The notes under the pieces: generated by a model | The model's input: the letters and a program-made list of their open reading frames with translations, nothing else | The model's database searches: none | What the model was told of the DNA's origin: nothing | NCBI GenBank assembly: GCA_027488845.1 | Contig: JAIYBC010000025.1 | Span: forward strand, 228,095 to 292,094 | Origin: Verrucomicrobiales bacterium | GTDB taxonomy: Bacteria; Verrucomicrobiota; Verrucomicrobiia; Limisphaerales; UBA9464 | Length of the DNA: 64,000 nt | Direction of reading: 5' to 3' | Shown here: piece by piece, positions 9,463 to 18,419 of the stretch | How the letters are laid out: every line of letters starts with the position of its first letter | Position numbering within the stretch: position 1 is the first letter of the stretch | Program-made: the position numbers and the translations under genes

Positions 9463-10437
9463 ATGAACACCGTCTTCCGTCTCCTCCCCGCCGGCCTCGC
9501 CGTCGCCCTGGCCACCGCCCACGCCGCGGATCCGGTGCCGCCCCCGCCCCCGGCCGTTCCCCCCGGTGGTCTGCCTCCGATCATCGCCGTGCCGACTGGC
9601 GAGCCGCGTCCCACCTACGAACAGCGCCCGATCCAGGGTCGGGCCCCGCTGGTCTCCCCGGATCAGGCCCGCACCGTCATCGACCGCTTCAAGGCCGGTT
9701 ATCCCAAGCTCGGCGGCCCGCGCTTGGTCCTCTTCGTCAACCGCGACCTCGTGGACGAATCCGGCGGGCTCCGTCTCACCGGCCGTCGTGAATCCACCGA
9801 GTCGCTCCGGTCCGACCTCCATCCCACCGGCGCCAATCCCGCCGTCGGCGGCCCCCTCGGACAGAACGTCACCGTGGTCGGCAACCTCTCCGGCATCGGC
9901 ACCTCGCCGGTCCAGCCGCTGCGCGGCACCCAGGACCGCGTGACCGGCGAGAACGCCTACACCAACTCGCCCCGCCCGCAGGTGCCCCTCAACGACCGCC
10001 AGACGGTCCGCGACATCGAGCGTCTGCTCGGACGTCCCCTCCGCATGGGCGGAGCCAAGCTCGCCGACCAGCGGGTCGCCGCCCAGCTCCTCGCCGACCG
10101 GCCGGTCCAGGAGTTCCTCGGCACCACCGGCTCCCCCGCCGCCGCCAAGGACCGTGAGGCCTTGCAGAAGATCGCCGACGTCGTCGTCGAGGTTCTGATC
10201 TCCTCCCGCAACATCACCGTGCCGGCCGTCTCCGGCGACCAGACCTACTCCGCCCCCGACGTCCAGATCACCGCCATCCGCCTCGATTCCGCCCAGATCC
10301 TCGGGCAGGCCTCGTCGCGCGACATCCTCGGCCCCGACCGCTTCGCCGGCCGGCTGCTGCGGAACTACGACATCAACGAGATCACCGAGGCCGTCGGCCT
10401 CGCGTTGATGGAGGACATGATGCAAGGGGTGCAGTGA
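9463..10437 (+). CDS. Exported protein of the LpoB/YcfL cluster, unknown function
   Basis: 324 residues with a signal peptide (LLPAGLAVALATAHA, cleavage near residue 21), then a Pro-rich linker. The core resembles the nucleotide-free alpha/beta folds of LpoB and CsgG-type lipoproteins: GGPRLVLFVNRDLVDESGG, EALQKIADVVVEVLISSRNI, VQITAIRLDSAQILGQASS and a terminal amphipathic helix ITEAVGLALMEDMM. I therefore suspect a distant relative of LpoB or CsgG, but this is an inference. It is the last cistron of the cluster that starts with the glycine-zipper gene, 44 bp after the YcfL-like gene. Confidence 0.6.
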   Translation: MNTVFRLLPAGLAVALATAHAADPVPPPPPAVPPGGLPPIIAVPTGEPRPTYEQRPIQGRAPLVSPDQARTVIDRFKAGYPKLGGPRLVLFVNRDLVDESGGLRLTGRRESTESLRSDLHPTGANPAVGGPLGQNVTVVGNLSGIGTSPVQPLRGTQDRVTGENAYTNSPRPQVPLNDRQTVRDIERLLGRPLRMGGAKLADQRVAAQLLADRPVQEFLGTTGSPAAAKDREALQKIADVVVEVLISSRNITVPAVSGDQTYSAPDVQITAIRLDSAQILGQASSRDILGPDRFAGRLLRNYDINEITEAVGLALMEDMMQGVQ

Positions 10438-10694
10438 CGCTGGCCCGCATGGGTCGTTGCAAAACATCCGGAGCGAGGACCGGCCCCGCGCAACAGCGCC
10501 AAGACGCCGACGGTGCGTCGGATCCGGGACCGGGAAGGCGTTCACCCTTCGGCGCCGGGTCCTGCTGAGGGAAACCCGGGGCTTCCCCACCGCTCCCCAA
10601 CGGCTTTGCGGCTCCGGGTGCCGATCCCTTCCGCATCCTCGGCTGAGTCGGCTCGGCGCTCGACGGACCCGTGGCACCCGCTAGGTTGCCGGGG

Positions 10695-11759
10695 ATGACT
10701 CCGCCGCCGGTCCCTTCACCGGAAACCCCGTTGCCGTCCCGGCCCCCACGGCCGCGGCTTTCGCGCCTGGCGGTGGTCGCCTTCGTCTTCGCCCTGATCG
10801 CCTTCCCCGCCGGGGTCGTCGCCGCAATCCGGATTGCGGGCTTCGTCTTCGAGAATCCGGGTCCCGAGGCGGGGCCGTGGTTCGTCGCGCTGCTCATCTC
10901 GACGATCCTCGGATTCGTCGCCGCACTGCTCGGCTCCATCCCGATGGTCCGCATGCGGGGCAGGACCCCGGAACTGCGCGGCCGCGGCCTCGCCCTCTTC
11001 GCGGTGCAGGCGCCACGGGCCCTGGTCCTCGGCGCCGGCCTCGCCTTCGGCACGATCTGGCTGGGCGGCCAGATCCGAATGGCCCACGGGCCGGCCGTGG
11101 AGGAGGAGCGGATCGTCCGGACCCTGTGGTTGGTCTCGGCCGTCCTGGTGTTCTGGTACGTCGCCGCCGGCATCCGCCGGATCCGCGGCGAACTGCGCAG
11201 CCGGACCCGGGCCTGGCTCCTCTACTCCTTCGGCGTCGTCCTGCATCTCGCGCTGATGTTCGGACTGCCATTCTCCCTCGTGGGCGCGTTCATGGCCCTG
11301 CATCCCGACCAGTTCGGCGTGGGCCAGGAACGGCACGTGCCCCAACAGCCGGTGTACGCCGGTTCCTATGCCTTCCGTGAGCTCTGGTTCGACCAGCCGG
11401 CCCGCGCGTCCGCCCGGATGACCCTCCGCAAATGGGAAAAGGGCCGGTCGGCCGAACTGGGTTCCTTGACCCTGACCGGGACGAACCGCATCCGCTGGGT
11501 GCTCACCGAACCGGGTCCCGCGGGCGCCCACACCGTGACTTGGGAGGTGGTCTCCGGAGCCAAGGAACGTGGATCCGAATCCATCGAGGTCCCGGCCGAG
11601 GTGACGCTGGTTCCGAACGACCTGCGCACCGCCTTCCCGCTGCCGGCCCAAGGCGCGACCAACTACTGGCTCTTCGTACCGCTGGGTCCGAACGGCCCCT
11701 TGGCGCCCGAGGCCAGGCCCGATTCCGCCATCGAGCTGGTCCTCGAGGCGGCCCGCTGA
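10695..11759 (+). CDS. Polytopic membrane protein with soluble C-terminal domain
   Basis: 354 residues. After a Pro-rich cytoplasmic N-terminus come about five transmembrane helices (roughly residues 24-50, 62-84, 95-120, 135-157 and 170-200). A hydrophilic, probably extracytoplasmic domain of about 150 residues follows (VYAGSYAFRELWFDQPARAS; ELGSLTLTGTNRIRWVLTE) with a beta-strand pattern. No family is recognised. It is the last host gene before the prophage; the insertion lies 71 bp past its stop codon, so the gene is intact. Confidence 0.6.
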   Translation: MTPPPVPSPETPLPSRPPRPRLSRLAVVAFVFALIAFPAGVVAAIRIAGFVFENPGPEAGPWFVALLISTILGFVAALLGSIPMVRMRGRTPELRGRGLALFAVQAPRALVLGAGLAFGTIWLGGQIRMAHGPAVEEERIVRTLWLVSAVLVFWYVAAGIRRIRGELRSRTRAWLLYSFGVVLHLALMFGLPFSLVGAFMALHPDQFGVGQERHVPQQPVYAGSYAFRELWFDQPARASARMTLRKWEKGRSAELGSLTLTGTNRIRWVLTEPGPAGAHTVTWEVVSGAKERGSESIEVPAEVTLVPNDLRTAFPLPAQGATNYWLFVPLGPNGPLAPEARPDSAIELVLEAAR

Positions 11760-11825
11760 GGCGACCGTTCCGCTGCCTTCGCCCCCGCAGGCCAACCCCA
11801 CCTCACGCCGGACGGCCAAGAAACG

Positions 11826-11830
11826 GCGTG
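11826..11830. repeat. Target-site duplication, left copy (GCGTG)
   Basis: GCGTG stands immediately before the first phage base (11831, TGTAGCCGCG). The identical pentamer follows the last phage base on the right (50854-50858). Five base pairs is the length of target duplication made by Mu-family transposases. Confidence 0.88.
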
Positions 11831-11877
11831 TGTAGCCGCGCACGACAGATGAGATGAATTCGCATCAAAATGAGAAT
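11831..11877. repeat. Prophage left end with two putative transposase-binding sites (L1, L2)
   Basis: L1 (core AGATGAGATG, 11847-11856) lies 16 bp from the terminus, exactly as R1 does at the right end. L2 (11859-11877) reads TTCGCATCAAAATGAGAAT and matches R3 at 50705-50723 in inverted orientation at 18 of 19 positions. Multiple inverted sites at both ends are the hallmark of Mu-type transpososome assembly. Confidence 0.8.
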
Positions 11878-11899
11878 TCCCGCCTCACCACCGTCCCGC

Positions 11900-12095
11900 T
11901 GGGCAATGTAGCGCCAGCGTCTCCGGCGCTCGTCGCACCGGGTTCCTCCAGCATCCAAGGCCGGGATGGAAGCACCCTCCCGCTTCGCTCCATCGGCAGC
12001 CCTTGCACGACCTCTCAATGCGGGCTGCCTGCAACGCTCCTGCAGGCGACCTGCGGAGCACCGACATCCGGCCGTATTGAATGCGCCAGCGCACA
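11900..12095. other. Non-coding left-end segment rich in inverted repeats
   Basis: No credible gene lies between the left-end sites and the stop of the tail-tip gene. The segment holds several dyads: AGCGCC/GGCGCT (11910-11915 and 11925-11930), GGCAGCCC/GGGCTGCC (11995-12002 and 12022-12029), GCCTGCA/TGCAGGC (12027-12033 and 12041-12047) and TGCGC/GCGCA close to 12090. The second and third share bases and are mutually exclusive. It may terminate the leftward late transcript, encode a small RNA or be a captured host REP-like element. Confidence 0.4.
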
Positions 12096-12096
12096 G

Positions 12097-15000
12097 TCAG
12101 TCCTGAATCGGAACCACCAGCGCGATGGCGTTGGTCTCAACTGGCAGGTAGCTGAGGGTGTTGGGGGCGCTGCTCTGGCTGCAGACCCCCGGATCGGTGC
12201 CTGACCAATAGGCTCCGGCAATGCTCTGGTAGCCCAACGGATCGGCCGAAACCACCCCCACGCTGGGCACCAGGCTGCAGGTCGTCTGGTTCACCGGGGT
12301 CGTCACGCCCTGGGCAAGGTACGCCGAGCCGGTAATCCAGCGGCCGGTGGCGGACCGGCAGGTCATCCCATCCACGCTCGACGCCACCTGCTCAAAGCCT
12401 GTGTGGCTGACCGTCCGGGTCACCACCGCCAGCATCTTGGCGGCGCCGGCAGCAATCATGTCCGCCCACTCGGCGTTGAATGCCTGGACGGCATCGTCGG
12501 AGACGTACCCCCAGCGGTACTCGTCGTCGCTGCGGGACGTCTGAACAGCCCAGTTGGACCCGTCGCAATCCCACACCGACGGCGTCGTCACCGTGTCCGC
12601 CCGGAATGCCGCCGAGACAGAGCTGCCAGCCGCCACCCCATCCACCCAAGAGGCCGCGGTCAGGATGGTCGCGTCCGGCGGGACCCCCTTCCACACCACC
12701 CCAGCGCCGGCAGAGGATCCCGCAGTCGTGCTGCAGGGCGCCGGGGTGCCATCTCCGGTCGTCACGTCGGTCACCGTTCGATCCACCGTCCCCGTCAACG
12801 CCCGGGTCTGAAACTGGAACGGCACGACGATCCGGACCGAGACCAGGAGGTTCACGCAGGCGGCCATCTGGTTGAAGACCTCGCCGCTGGTCGGAATGGT
12901 CGGGACCGGGCCGAATCCCGTCAGGAGATGGGTGCGCACCTCGTTGGCCAGATTGTGCTCAGTGGCCTTGGACGGCATGATGCCAATCTGACGGCCGCCG
13001 AACGCCTGAAAGCACAGGTTTTCAAAGGTGAAGTCGTAGAGACTGTCGATGCCGGTTTCGCACCCGTACTCGGCCGAGGTCTTGCCGTCGACCCACCCCT
13101 CGCAACCCACCCGGATGGCCACCTCGGCGTGCAGCAGTGGATCGACGCTCAGGACCGTGGCGGTTTCGTCCGGATCCTCAGCGGTCGGCAGGTAGGGTTT
13201 CGGGACCAGTTTGGTCCACAGCATGTGGGGAATGATGCATCCCACAAACCCCTCAGAGGCCGCCCACCCGTCCACCGACTGATCGCCCACTTTCAGGGTG
13301 GGCAGGTGAGCCCGTTGAGACCATGCGATGTACTGCCGGATGGCGTTGTCGTCGGTTCGGTACCCTTCGGCATCCAAGGCCGCCAAATCCCACCCGCTGG
13401 AATCCGCATCCACCGTCGCCGGGGCGTCTGGATGACTGCGGAACCGAGTCTTGAAGACCACCTTCACCACCTCCTCGCCGCCGAGGATCTCGAGGGCCGT
13501 GCTCTCGACCTCGTAGGGTTTCTCGTAGATCTGGCATGAGGAGTAGAACTGCGACCGCTCGTCCTCGCACGGCACGTCGCCGACCGTGCAGAGCCGACGG
13601 TTGGTGCCGATGACGTATCGGTAGCCACTCGGAGCCTCTGGAGCGATCCACACCTTGCTGTCCGCGCTGCCCAGATACAACGATTGGCCAGGCACAAAGT
13701 GCCGCTGCAGCTGAATCGGAGGCTGGGGCAACACGGGCGGAAACAGGTGGGCCCGTTCCGCGAACGGAAAGTGGTCGCCGTAGACCTCCGGCCGGAAAAG
13801 CGACGTGCTGCCGGGATGGATGTTCTTCCACTGCCACAGCATCACCCACTCGTTGGAGTACCCACCTGGGGGCGCGTCGGCGTAGATGCCCTCCCCCTCC
13901 TTAACCACGGCCTCGCCAGACCACGCAGTTTCGCCATCGCGACCGGTGAATTGCTCACCGGCAGAGTACCACTTGTCGACGTACCACAGACGCCCGGATC
14001 GAACCTCGTAGATCCGCCCGGTCTGGACCTCGCCGTTGGCTACCGCCGCCGCTGATGGGGCAATGCCGTCCATCCAATCCCGGGCGCCCCGGCCGCTGAC
14101 TCCCAGAGGAGTCCTCGAGAGCCAGAGCACCGACTTGCCGTCCTCGACGGCGTAGGCCCGGATCACGTGCCGATTCTGGATCCGGACCATCTTGGAAAAC
14201 CGGCGGAACGCATCGGCCACGGCGTTGGTGTTCAGCTCCACGAACGAGCCCGGCAACCCCCGGCCGTCCAGGCTCACCAAGCACGCGTTCTCGAAGTACA
14301 GGTCGGACAGAGTCCGAGCCGTGTCCTCGTAGAGCCCGGATCCGTCCAGGTTGCGGTCCAGATCCAGCTTCCCGCCGGCGATCCGCAGCAGCATCGCCCA
14401 GTCGTGGTGCCGAGGCTTGTACTCCAGCAGCTCGGCCACCTCGACGGCGACACCGGCACCGGCTGTCCGGGTGAACTGAGCCCCGTCAGGCGCACGCACA
14501 GTCAACACGCCGCGAGCCGGCTCCTCGAGCACCACGATGGCAGAGGCGCCTCCCATGGCCCCAGACGGGGTCAGAGTGACCGTCTGGATCACCTCGCCGT
14601 CCTCTAGGATCTCGACGCGGGTGTCGCCGGCCAGGTACCAGCCCCAGACCAGCGCCGCCGCGCCCACAAACCCGGGCGTGATCGAGTAGGGCGTTCCAAT
14701 GCCTGCGTTCCCTTTCAAACGCGGGATGTTGGATGCCCGGAACAACGGATAAAGCCCCTCGATGGTGTCGCCCGATTGGGCTCCTCGAGCCGGCGCCAGC
14801 AAGTACTGGCTTTCGAAGAACCGCGCGCTGTCGAATGCCGACTCGGTCCACGCCTTCTCGCCAGCCTCCTCTTCTGCCTGTTGGTCTGCCGTGCCGCGGA
14901 ACTCGACGGCAAAGGCGTTCAGCGAACGCTCGATGTGCCGGCCCCACGTCCTGCGCAGACGGCCGCCGCCCTTGTACGGACCCTCGATGTAGTCCGAGGT

Positions 15001-15777
15001 CGACAGGATGACGTCGGGCGCGTTCACCCGGATCACCCGGTAGTAGTCCGGATACGTGTGAACAACCAACACGTGCCCGTCCTCATCCGGGCAGGTACCT
15101 GGGAAAGTGACCATCGACAGCCCCTCCTTCAGCGGGGTGAAGAAGATCTCCAGATTGGCCGAGGCCACCGTGGTCGCGGTGCCGTCGCCGCAGTCGCCCT
15201 GGCTCATCGGCTGCGGCATGAACCCGCCATAGGAATTGCCGTGGGGCGAGTAGGGATTCTGGGTCAATCCGTAGAAGGATCGAGCCGCGTCCAACGCCGG
15301 GGTGTAGGCCACGCCGGTGATCGGATCCACGGCGCCACGCTGCCGGCGGCCAAGGATCCATGCCTCGAGCGCGTTGGCGGGGCGGCCGGTGGGGAGACCG
15401 CCAACGGACTCCTCGGCCAAGCGCTGGTCCTCGGCCTCAATGTCGCCAACGCCGAACACGTAGGACCCCAGAAGCGAGGCCACGTTCGTTCCCTCCGGAT
15501 TTCCGGGCCCCGCCTCCGGCCACGTGTACTCCGCTTCGGGCGGAACCGACTGGTAGAACTCGAAGAACTCTCCTTGGGAGGGCCAGACAAACCCGCTCGC
15601 GTCGGGATTGCGGATCTGTCTGGCCCCTTGGAACCAGTAGTAGGGCAGGCGCCACGCCCAATCGCCCAATCCGGACCTAATGCGGGCGTTGATGCCGTTG
15701 GCCAGGCTGACCAGGTCGGTCGCCCGGATTTCGTCCCCCGGGGACACCAGGTGGACCCGAGGAAACGTGATCGCCAT
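12097..15777 (-). CDS. Large phage protein, presumed tail-tip or host-contact protein
   Basis: 1226 residues, the last virion gene before the left end. I recognise no domain. It has no signal peptide and begins MAITFPRVHLVSPGDEIRAT. It is rich in aromatic residues and cysteine for a phage protein (GDCGDGTATT, VGDVPCEDERSQFYSSCQIY, SVWDCDGSNW), with beta-strand-like sequence throughout. The C-terminal part (TCRSATGRWITGSAYLAQG; VCSQSSAPNTLSYLPVE) is Ser/Thr-rich. Its position after the tape measure and three small genes is where siphophages encode tail-tip or hub proteins. The alternative is a second receptor-binding protein. The 8-bp gap to the upstream gene suggests co-transcription. Confidence 0.55.
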   Translation of the reverse strand: MAITFPRVHLVSPGDEIRATDLVSLANGINARIRSGLGDWAWRLPYYWFQGARQIRNPDASGFVWPSQGEFFEFYQSVPPEAEYTWPEAGPGNPEGTNVASLLGSYVFGVGDIEAEDQRLAEESVGGLPTGRPANALEAWILGRRQRGAVDPITGVAYTPALDAARSFYGLTQNPYSPHGNSYGGFMPQPMSQGDCGDGTATTVASANLEIFFTPLKEGLSMVTFPGTCPDEDGHVLVVHTYPDYYRVIRVNAPDVILSTSDYIEGPYKGGGRLRRTWGRHIERSLNAFAVEFRGTADQQAEEEAGEKAWTESAFDSARFFESQYLLAPARGAQSGDTIEGLYPLFRASNIPRLKGNAGIGTPYSITPGFVGAAALVWGWYLAGDTRVEILEDGEVIQTVTLTPSGAMGGASAIVVLEEPARGVLTVRAPDGAQFTRTAGAGVAVEVAELLEYKPRHHDWAMLLRIAGGKLDLDRNLDGSGLYEDTARTLSDLYFENACLVSLDGRGLPGSFVELNTNAVADAFRRFSKMVRIQNRHVIRAYAVEDGKSVLWLSRTPLGVSGRGARDWMDGIAPSAAAVANGEVQTGRIYEVRSGRLWYVDKWYSAGEQFTGRDGETAWSGEAVVKEGEGIYADAPPGGYSNEWVMLWQWKNIHPGSTSLFRPEVYGDHFPFAERAHLFPPVLPQPPIQLQRHFVPGQSLYLGSADSKVWIAPEAPSGYRYVIGTNRRLCTVGDVPCEDERSQFYSSCQIYEKPYEVESTALEILGGEEVVKVVFKTRFRSHPDAPATVDADSSGWDLAALDAEGYRTDDNAIRQYIAWSQRAHLPTLKVGDQSVDGWAASEGFVGCIIPHMLWTKLVPKPYLPTAEDPDETATVLSVDPLLHAEVAIRVGCEGWVDGKTSAEYGCETGIDSLYDFTFENLCFQAFGGRQIGIMPSKATEHNLANEVRTHLLTGFGPVPTIPTSGEVFNQMAACVNLLVSVRIVVPFQFQTRALTGTVDRTVTDVTTGDGTPAPCSTTAGSSAGAGVVWKGVPPDATILTAASWVDGVAAGSSVSAAFRADTVTTPSVWDCDGSNWAVQTSRSDDEYRWGYVSDDAVQAFNAEWADMIAAGAAKMLAVVTRTVSHTGFEQVASSVDGMTCRSATGRWITGSAYLAQGVTTPVNQTTCSLVPSVGVVSADPLGYQSIAGAYWSGTDPGVCSQSSAPNTLSYLPVETNAIALVVPIQD

Positions 15778-15785
15778 GGGTCAGA

Positions 15786-16193
15786 TCAGGCGGGCTTGGC
15801 CTCGCAGGCAACCACCTCGACGTTGCAGGCGGCCGTATCAGCCTGCAGTCGGAGCTTCGGGTAGCCTCCCGACTGAGCCGGCATGCGCACCGGGCCCCAG
15901 GTCTCGGATGGGTAGATCCGGCCCACGTGGGTGTCGGTCGGCGTCGCATCTTTGCGGACGTAGATGTCCACGAAGTTGGTCGCGTCCTTGTTGGTGAACA
16001 TGACCTTCTGCTGCTCGGTCAGCGTCAGATCCTGCATGTCAACATCCTCGGCCGAGGTGCCGACCGCCTGGACGTTCTTGAACGCCTTCAGTGCAGTCGT
16101 GTCGGGATCCGTGCCTTGGGTCTTGGTGGTGTTGGAGGCCTCGATTCCCCCGTAGGAGAACTGGAACGTGACGTTGTTGGTGATGACAGCCAT
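15786..16193 (-). CDS. Small phage tail-region protein, unknown
   Basis: 135 residues, starting MAVITNNVTFQFSYGGIEAS, a form typical of beta-rich virion proteins. The C-terminal half (ATNFVDIYVRKDATPTDTHV; MPAQSGGYPKLRLQADT) could be a small immunoglobulin-like or decoration domain. It lies directly upstream of the 1226-residue gene and is likely a tail-tip component. No family is recognised. Confidence 0.6.
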   Translation of the reverse strand: MAVITNNVTFQFSYGGIEASNTTKTQGTDPDTTALKAFKNVQAVGTSAEDVDMQDLTLTEQQKVMFTNKDATNFVDIYVRKDATPTDTHVGRIYPSETWGPVRMPAQSGGYPKLRLQADTAACNVEVVACEAKPA

Positions 16194-16226
16194 GTCGTGA
16201 TTGGATGGGATTCCTGAACGGGTGAA

Positions 16227-16424
16227 TCAGCGCCAACGCGGGATGGAATCGACCCCGGTGGAATTGCCTGAAGCGACCGAACGGCGGCCGCTCCGGAAAA
16301 GGGTGCCGCGGGGCCCGGCATAGGCCGGCGCGTCAGAACCGCGCAAAGGCGTTCCGCGATCGAAAGCAGCCTGCAGCTCGGTGATTGCCCGCGAGATCTT
16401 GCCCTTGGAGGTCAGGGTGGTCAT
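16227..16424 (-). CDS. Small phage tail-region protein of 65 residues
   Basis: Begins MTTLTSKGKISRAITELQAA. The ATG at 16424 overlaps the upstream stop codon in an ATGA junction (16421-16424), which decides the start over an in-frame one at 16451. The N-terminal third is helical and the rest is basic, Gly/Ser-rich and probably disordered. No family is recognised. Confidence 0.55.
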   Translation of the reverse strand: MTTLTSKGKISRAITELQAAFDRGTPLRGSDAPAYAGPRGTLFRSGRRSVASGNSTGVDSIPRWR

Positions 16425-17248
16425 TCGGCGATGGGAGCCCCGTAGCTCCACTGGTTGTAGTCCTGCGAGAATTCGTACATCTCCTCGACCAAGATCCGGG
16501 TGGCATCTTGGGTCTTCACCCGAGGCGCGTTGATCAGCCAGTAGCCAACCGCCAGATCCCGCTCGATGCCCTCCTTGATGATGTCCGGCATGGATGGAAA
16601 CCGGGCCAGCAAGGTCGACGTCGCGATGAAGCGGTTGAGGCCTCCAAACGCCGCGCGGATGGAACTGCCGGGAGGCGTGACCCGCTGGACCTTCAGCACC
16701 GGGATCTCGAACATGAACTCTTCGTCGCCGGCAGCCAGGCTGCTGGCCAGCTGGCGGAAGAGATCGACGGAGATCCCGAACTTGGCGGCCGCTGCCAAAA
16801 CCGTCTCAAAGTCCAATGCCGTCTGGGTCGCGCGACCGGCCTCGGACACGTTCAGCACCACCCGCTCGCCACGAGCCAAGGCGGTGATGTCGGACCGGAA
16901 CTGCGCCCGACCAGCAGGATCGGTGATCTTGGCCAGCTCTGCCTGGACATCCGGACGCAGCCAGTGGGACCGCTGCGCCTTGGCGTAGTCCAGCTCGTAG
17001 ACGGTTACCACCTGCTCATCAGGACTGGGTGAAGCACCGCCGGCGACAAGACCCGCCGACGGCGCCTCCATCAGGTGCCAAACGGCATCTTCTTGGCTGA
17101 TCTTGACCTTGCCGACGAACGTATCTGCCAACGCCTGAAGATCCTCCTGGAGACCTCTCCAGCGGCGGATGGTTGTCCACCGGCCGGCGTCATCCCGGTC
17201 GAAGATCGGCGGCAGTTCCACCGGATCCGATGTTCCGTAGAGGGTCAT
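16421..17248 (-). CDS. Phage tail-region protein, unknown (275 aa)
   Basis: 275 residues with mixed alpha/beta character and no recognisable motif; starts MTLYGTSDPVELPPIFDRDD. Its ATG overlaps the tape-measure stop in an ATGA junction at 17245-17248, and its own stop overlaps the next start, so translation is probably coupled through all three genes. Position just after the tape measure corresponds to distal-tail or hub-associated proteins in siphophages; this is context only. Confidence 0.6.
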   Translation of the reverse strand: MTLYGTSDPVELPPIFDRDDAGRWTTIRRWRGLQEDLQALADTFVGKVKISQEDAVWHLMEAPSAGLVAGGASPSPDEQVVTVYELDYAKAQRSHWLRPDVQAELAKITDPAGRAQFRSDITALARGERVVLNVSEAGRATQTALDFETVLAAAAKFGISVDLFRQLASSLAAGDEEFMFEIPVLKVQRVTPPGSSIRAAFGGLNRFIATSTLLARFPSMPDIIKEGIERDLAVGYWLINAPRVKTQDATRILVEEMYEFSQDYNQWSYGAPIAE

Positions 17249-18417
17249 AGGCTCTCAGCGACCGCGCGGCCGATGGCGTTGGCGTCCGACTTCTCCAGCA
17301 GCGTCTGCACCTTGCGCAGCGTCTCGAGGCTCTGCTTTGGGATGTCGTTGGTGGCGTTGCCGGCGCCGAAGAAGTACCGACCCACACGGGTGAACTGGTC
17401 CGACGGATTCATCGCAATCTGCGAGGTGGGTCCATTGCCCCCGGACGGAGCGGTCGATGTGGTCAGCTGGTTCAGCTCCGACATGCGGGCGGCCTGCCGC
17501 GAGATCTCCTGCTGCCGAAGCGGAGTGTTGGCCATGCCAAGGATCCGCTGGTCGGCGTCGGCGATCTCCTTCCGAAGGGCAAGGATCCGCTCCTGAACCG
17601 GCAGCTGGTCGCGGAGCGCCTTGTTGTAGGCCTCGGCGTTGGCGAGGCGGCGGCCCTCGACGTCTTGGGAGCGGCCATAGTTGGCCAGCGGCTCGAGGTC
17701 GGTCTTGAACTGGCCCCGAAAGTTCTCCAGCTCGGTGTTGCGACCCAGATCTCCGAACCGGCCGTCACCGATCGCCTTGATCGCGCTGGTGAACTCCGAG
17801 GCGGCCATCTTTCCGCTGGATCCAGCCAAGTCGATCACCTGCCTGTTGCCGAAGAACCCGCCCACGGCGAACTCGTCGATGGCGCCACCCTCACGCTCTC
17901 CAACCAGCCTGCGGAACGCCTCGCGGGACCGGTTGTCGCCGCGGCCGGTCATGTTCTGGGCCAGCTCCTGGAACATCTGATCCGGCTCCATGTTCTTGAT
18001 CTTCTCGAGGCTGAGCCCGAGGTCCTCGAAGGCGCGCACCGCTTCAGGCGATCCGGCAAGGGCGTCCGACCGGGCCTGCCGGAGGTTTCCGACGGCGTTG
18101 TTCACCGTGCCCTCTTCGACTCCCATGATCTTGGAGAGGTTGCGGTTGTACTTGGCCGACTCGGGATTGATGTTGAGTTCCTGAGCGGTCCGGGCGAGGT
18201 CGCGCGCCTCCTGGATCACCGACCGGATCTTGTCGACGGCGAACGACACGGCGCCGGCAATGCCACCGCCAACGAGGCCGCCCGTCAGGGCAGACCCGAG
18301 GCCCATCGCCTCCTTCTTGAGTTCGTTCAGGCTCGCGGCGGCTGTCTTGGTCGACTGCCCCAGCTCGCGGGCGTCGCCCGTGATCCGCAGCCGGAATTCC
18401 TTGTCGGAGTTGGCCAT
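17245..18417 (-). CDS. Tail tape-measure protein (short)
   Basis: 390 residues. The N-terminus MANSDKEFRLRITGDARELG, then a long amphipathic helix and a Gly/Ala membrane-like segment (GGLVGGGIAGAVSFAVDKIR, about residues 46-66), is characteristic of tape-measure proteins. The central region is helical and Gln/Arg-rich (SMS-like repeats absent). The protein is short for the family; at the usual 0.15 nm per residue it would specify a tail of about 58 nm. It follows the chaperone-like gene by 2 bp, the standard siphophage order. Confidence 0.8.
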   Translation of the reverse strand: MANSDKEFRLRITGDARELGQSTKTAAASLNELKKEAMGLGSALTGGLVGGGIAGAVSFAVDKIRSVIQEARDLARTAQELNINPESAKYNRNLSKIMGVEEGTVNNAVGNLRQARSDALAGSPEAVRAFEDLGLSLEKIKNMEPDQMFQELAQNMTGRGDNRSREAFRRLVGEREGGAIDEFAVGGFFGNRQVIDLAGSSGKMAASEFTSAIKAIGDGRFGDLGRNTELENFRGQFKTDLEPLANYGRSQDVEGRRLANAEAYNKALRDQLPVQERILALRKEIADADQRILGMANTPLRQQEISRQAARMSELNQLTTSTAPSGGNGPTSQIAMNPSDQFTRVGRYFFGAGNATNDIPKQSLETLRKVQTLLEKSDANAIGRAVAESL

Positions 18418-18419
18418 GG

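Noticed and set aside
11854..12204. 116-codon plus-strand frame in the left-end region
   Set aside because: It starts inside the transposase sites, runs into the antisense of the tail-tip gene, and has no folded-protein character.
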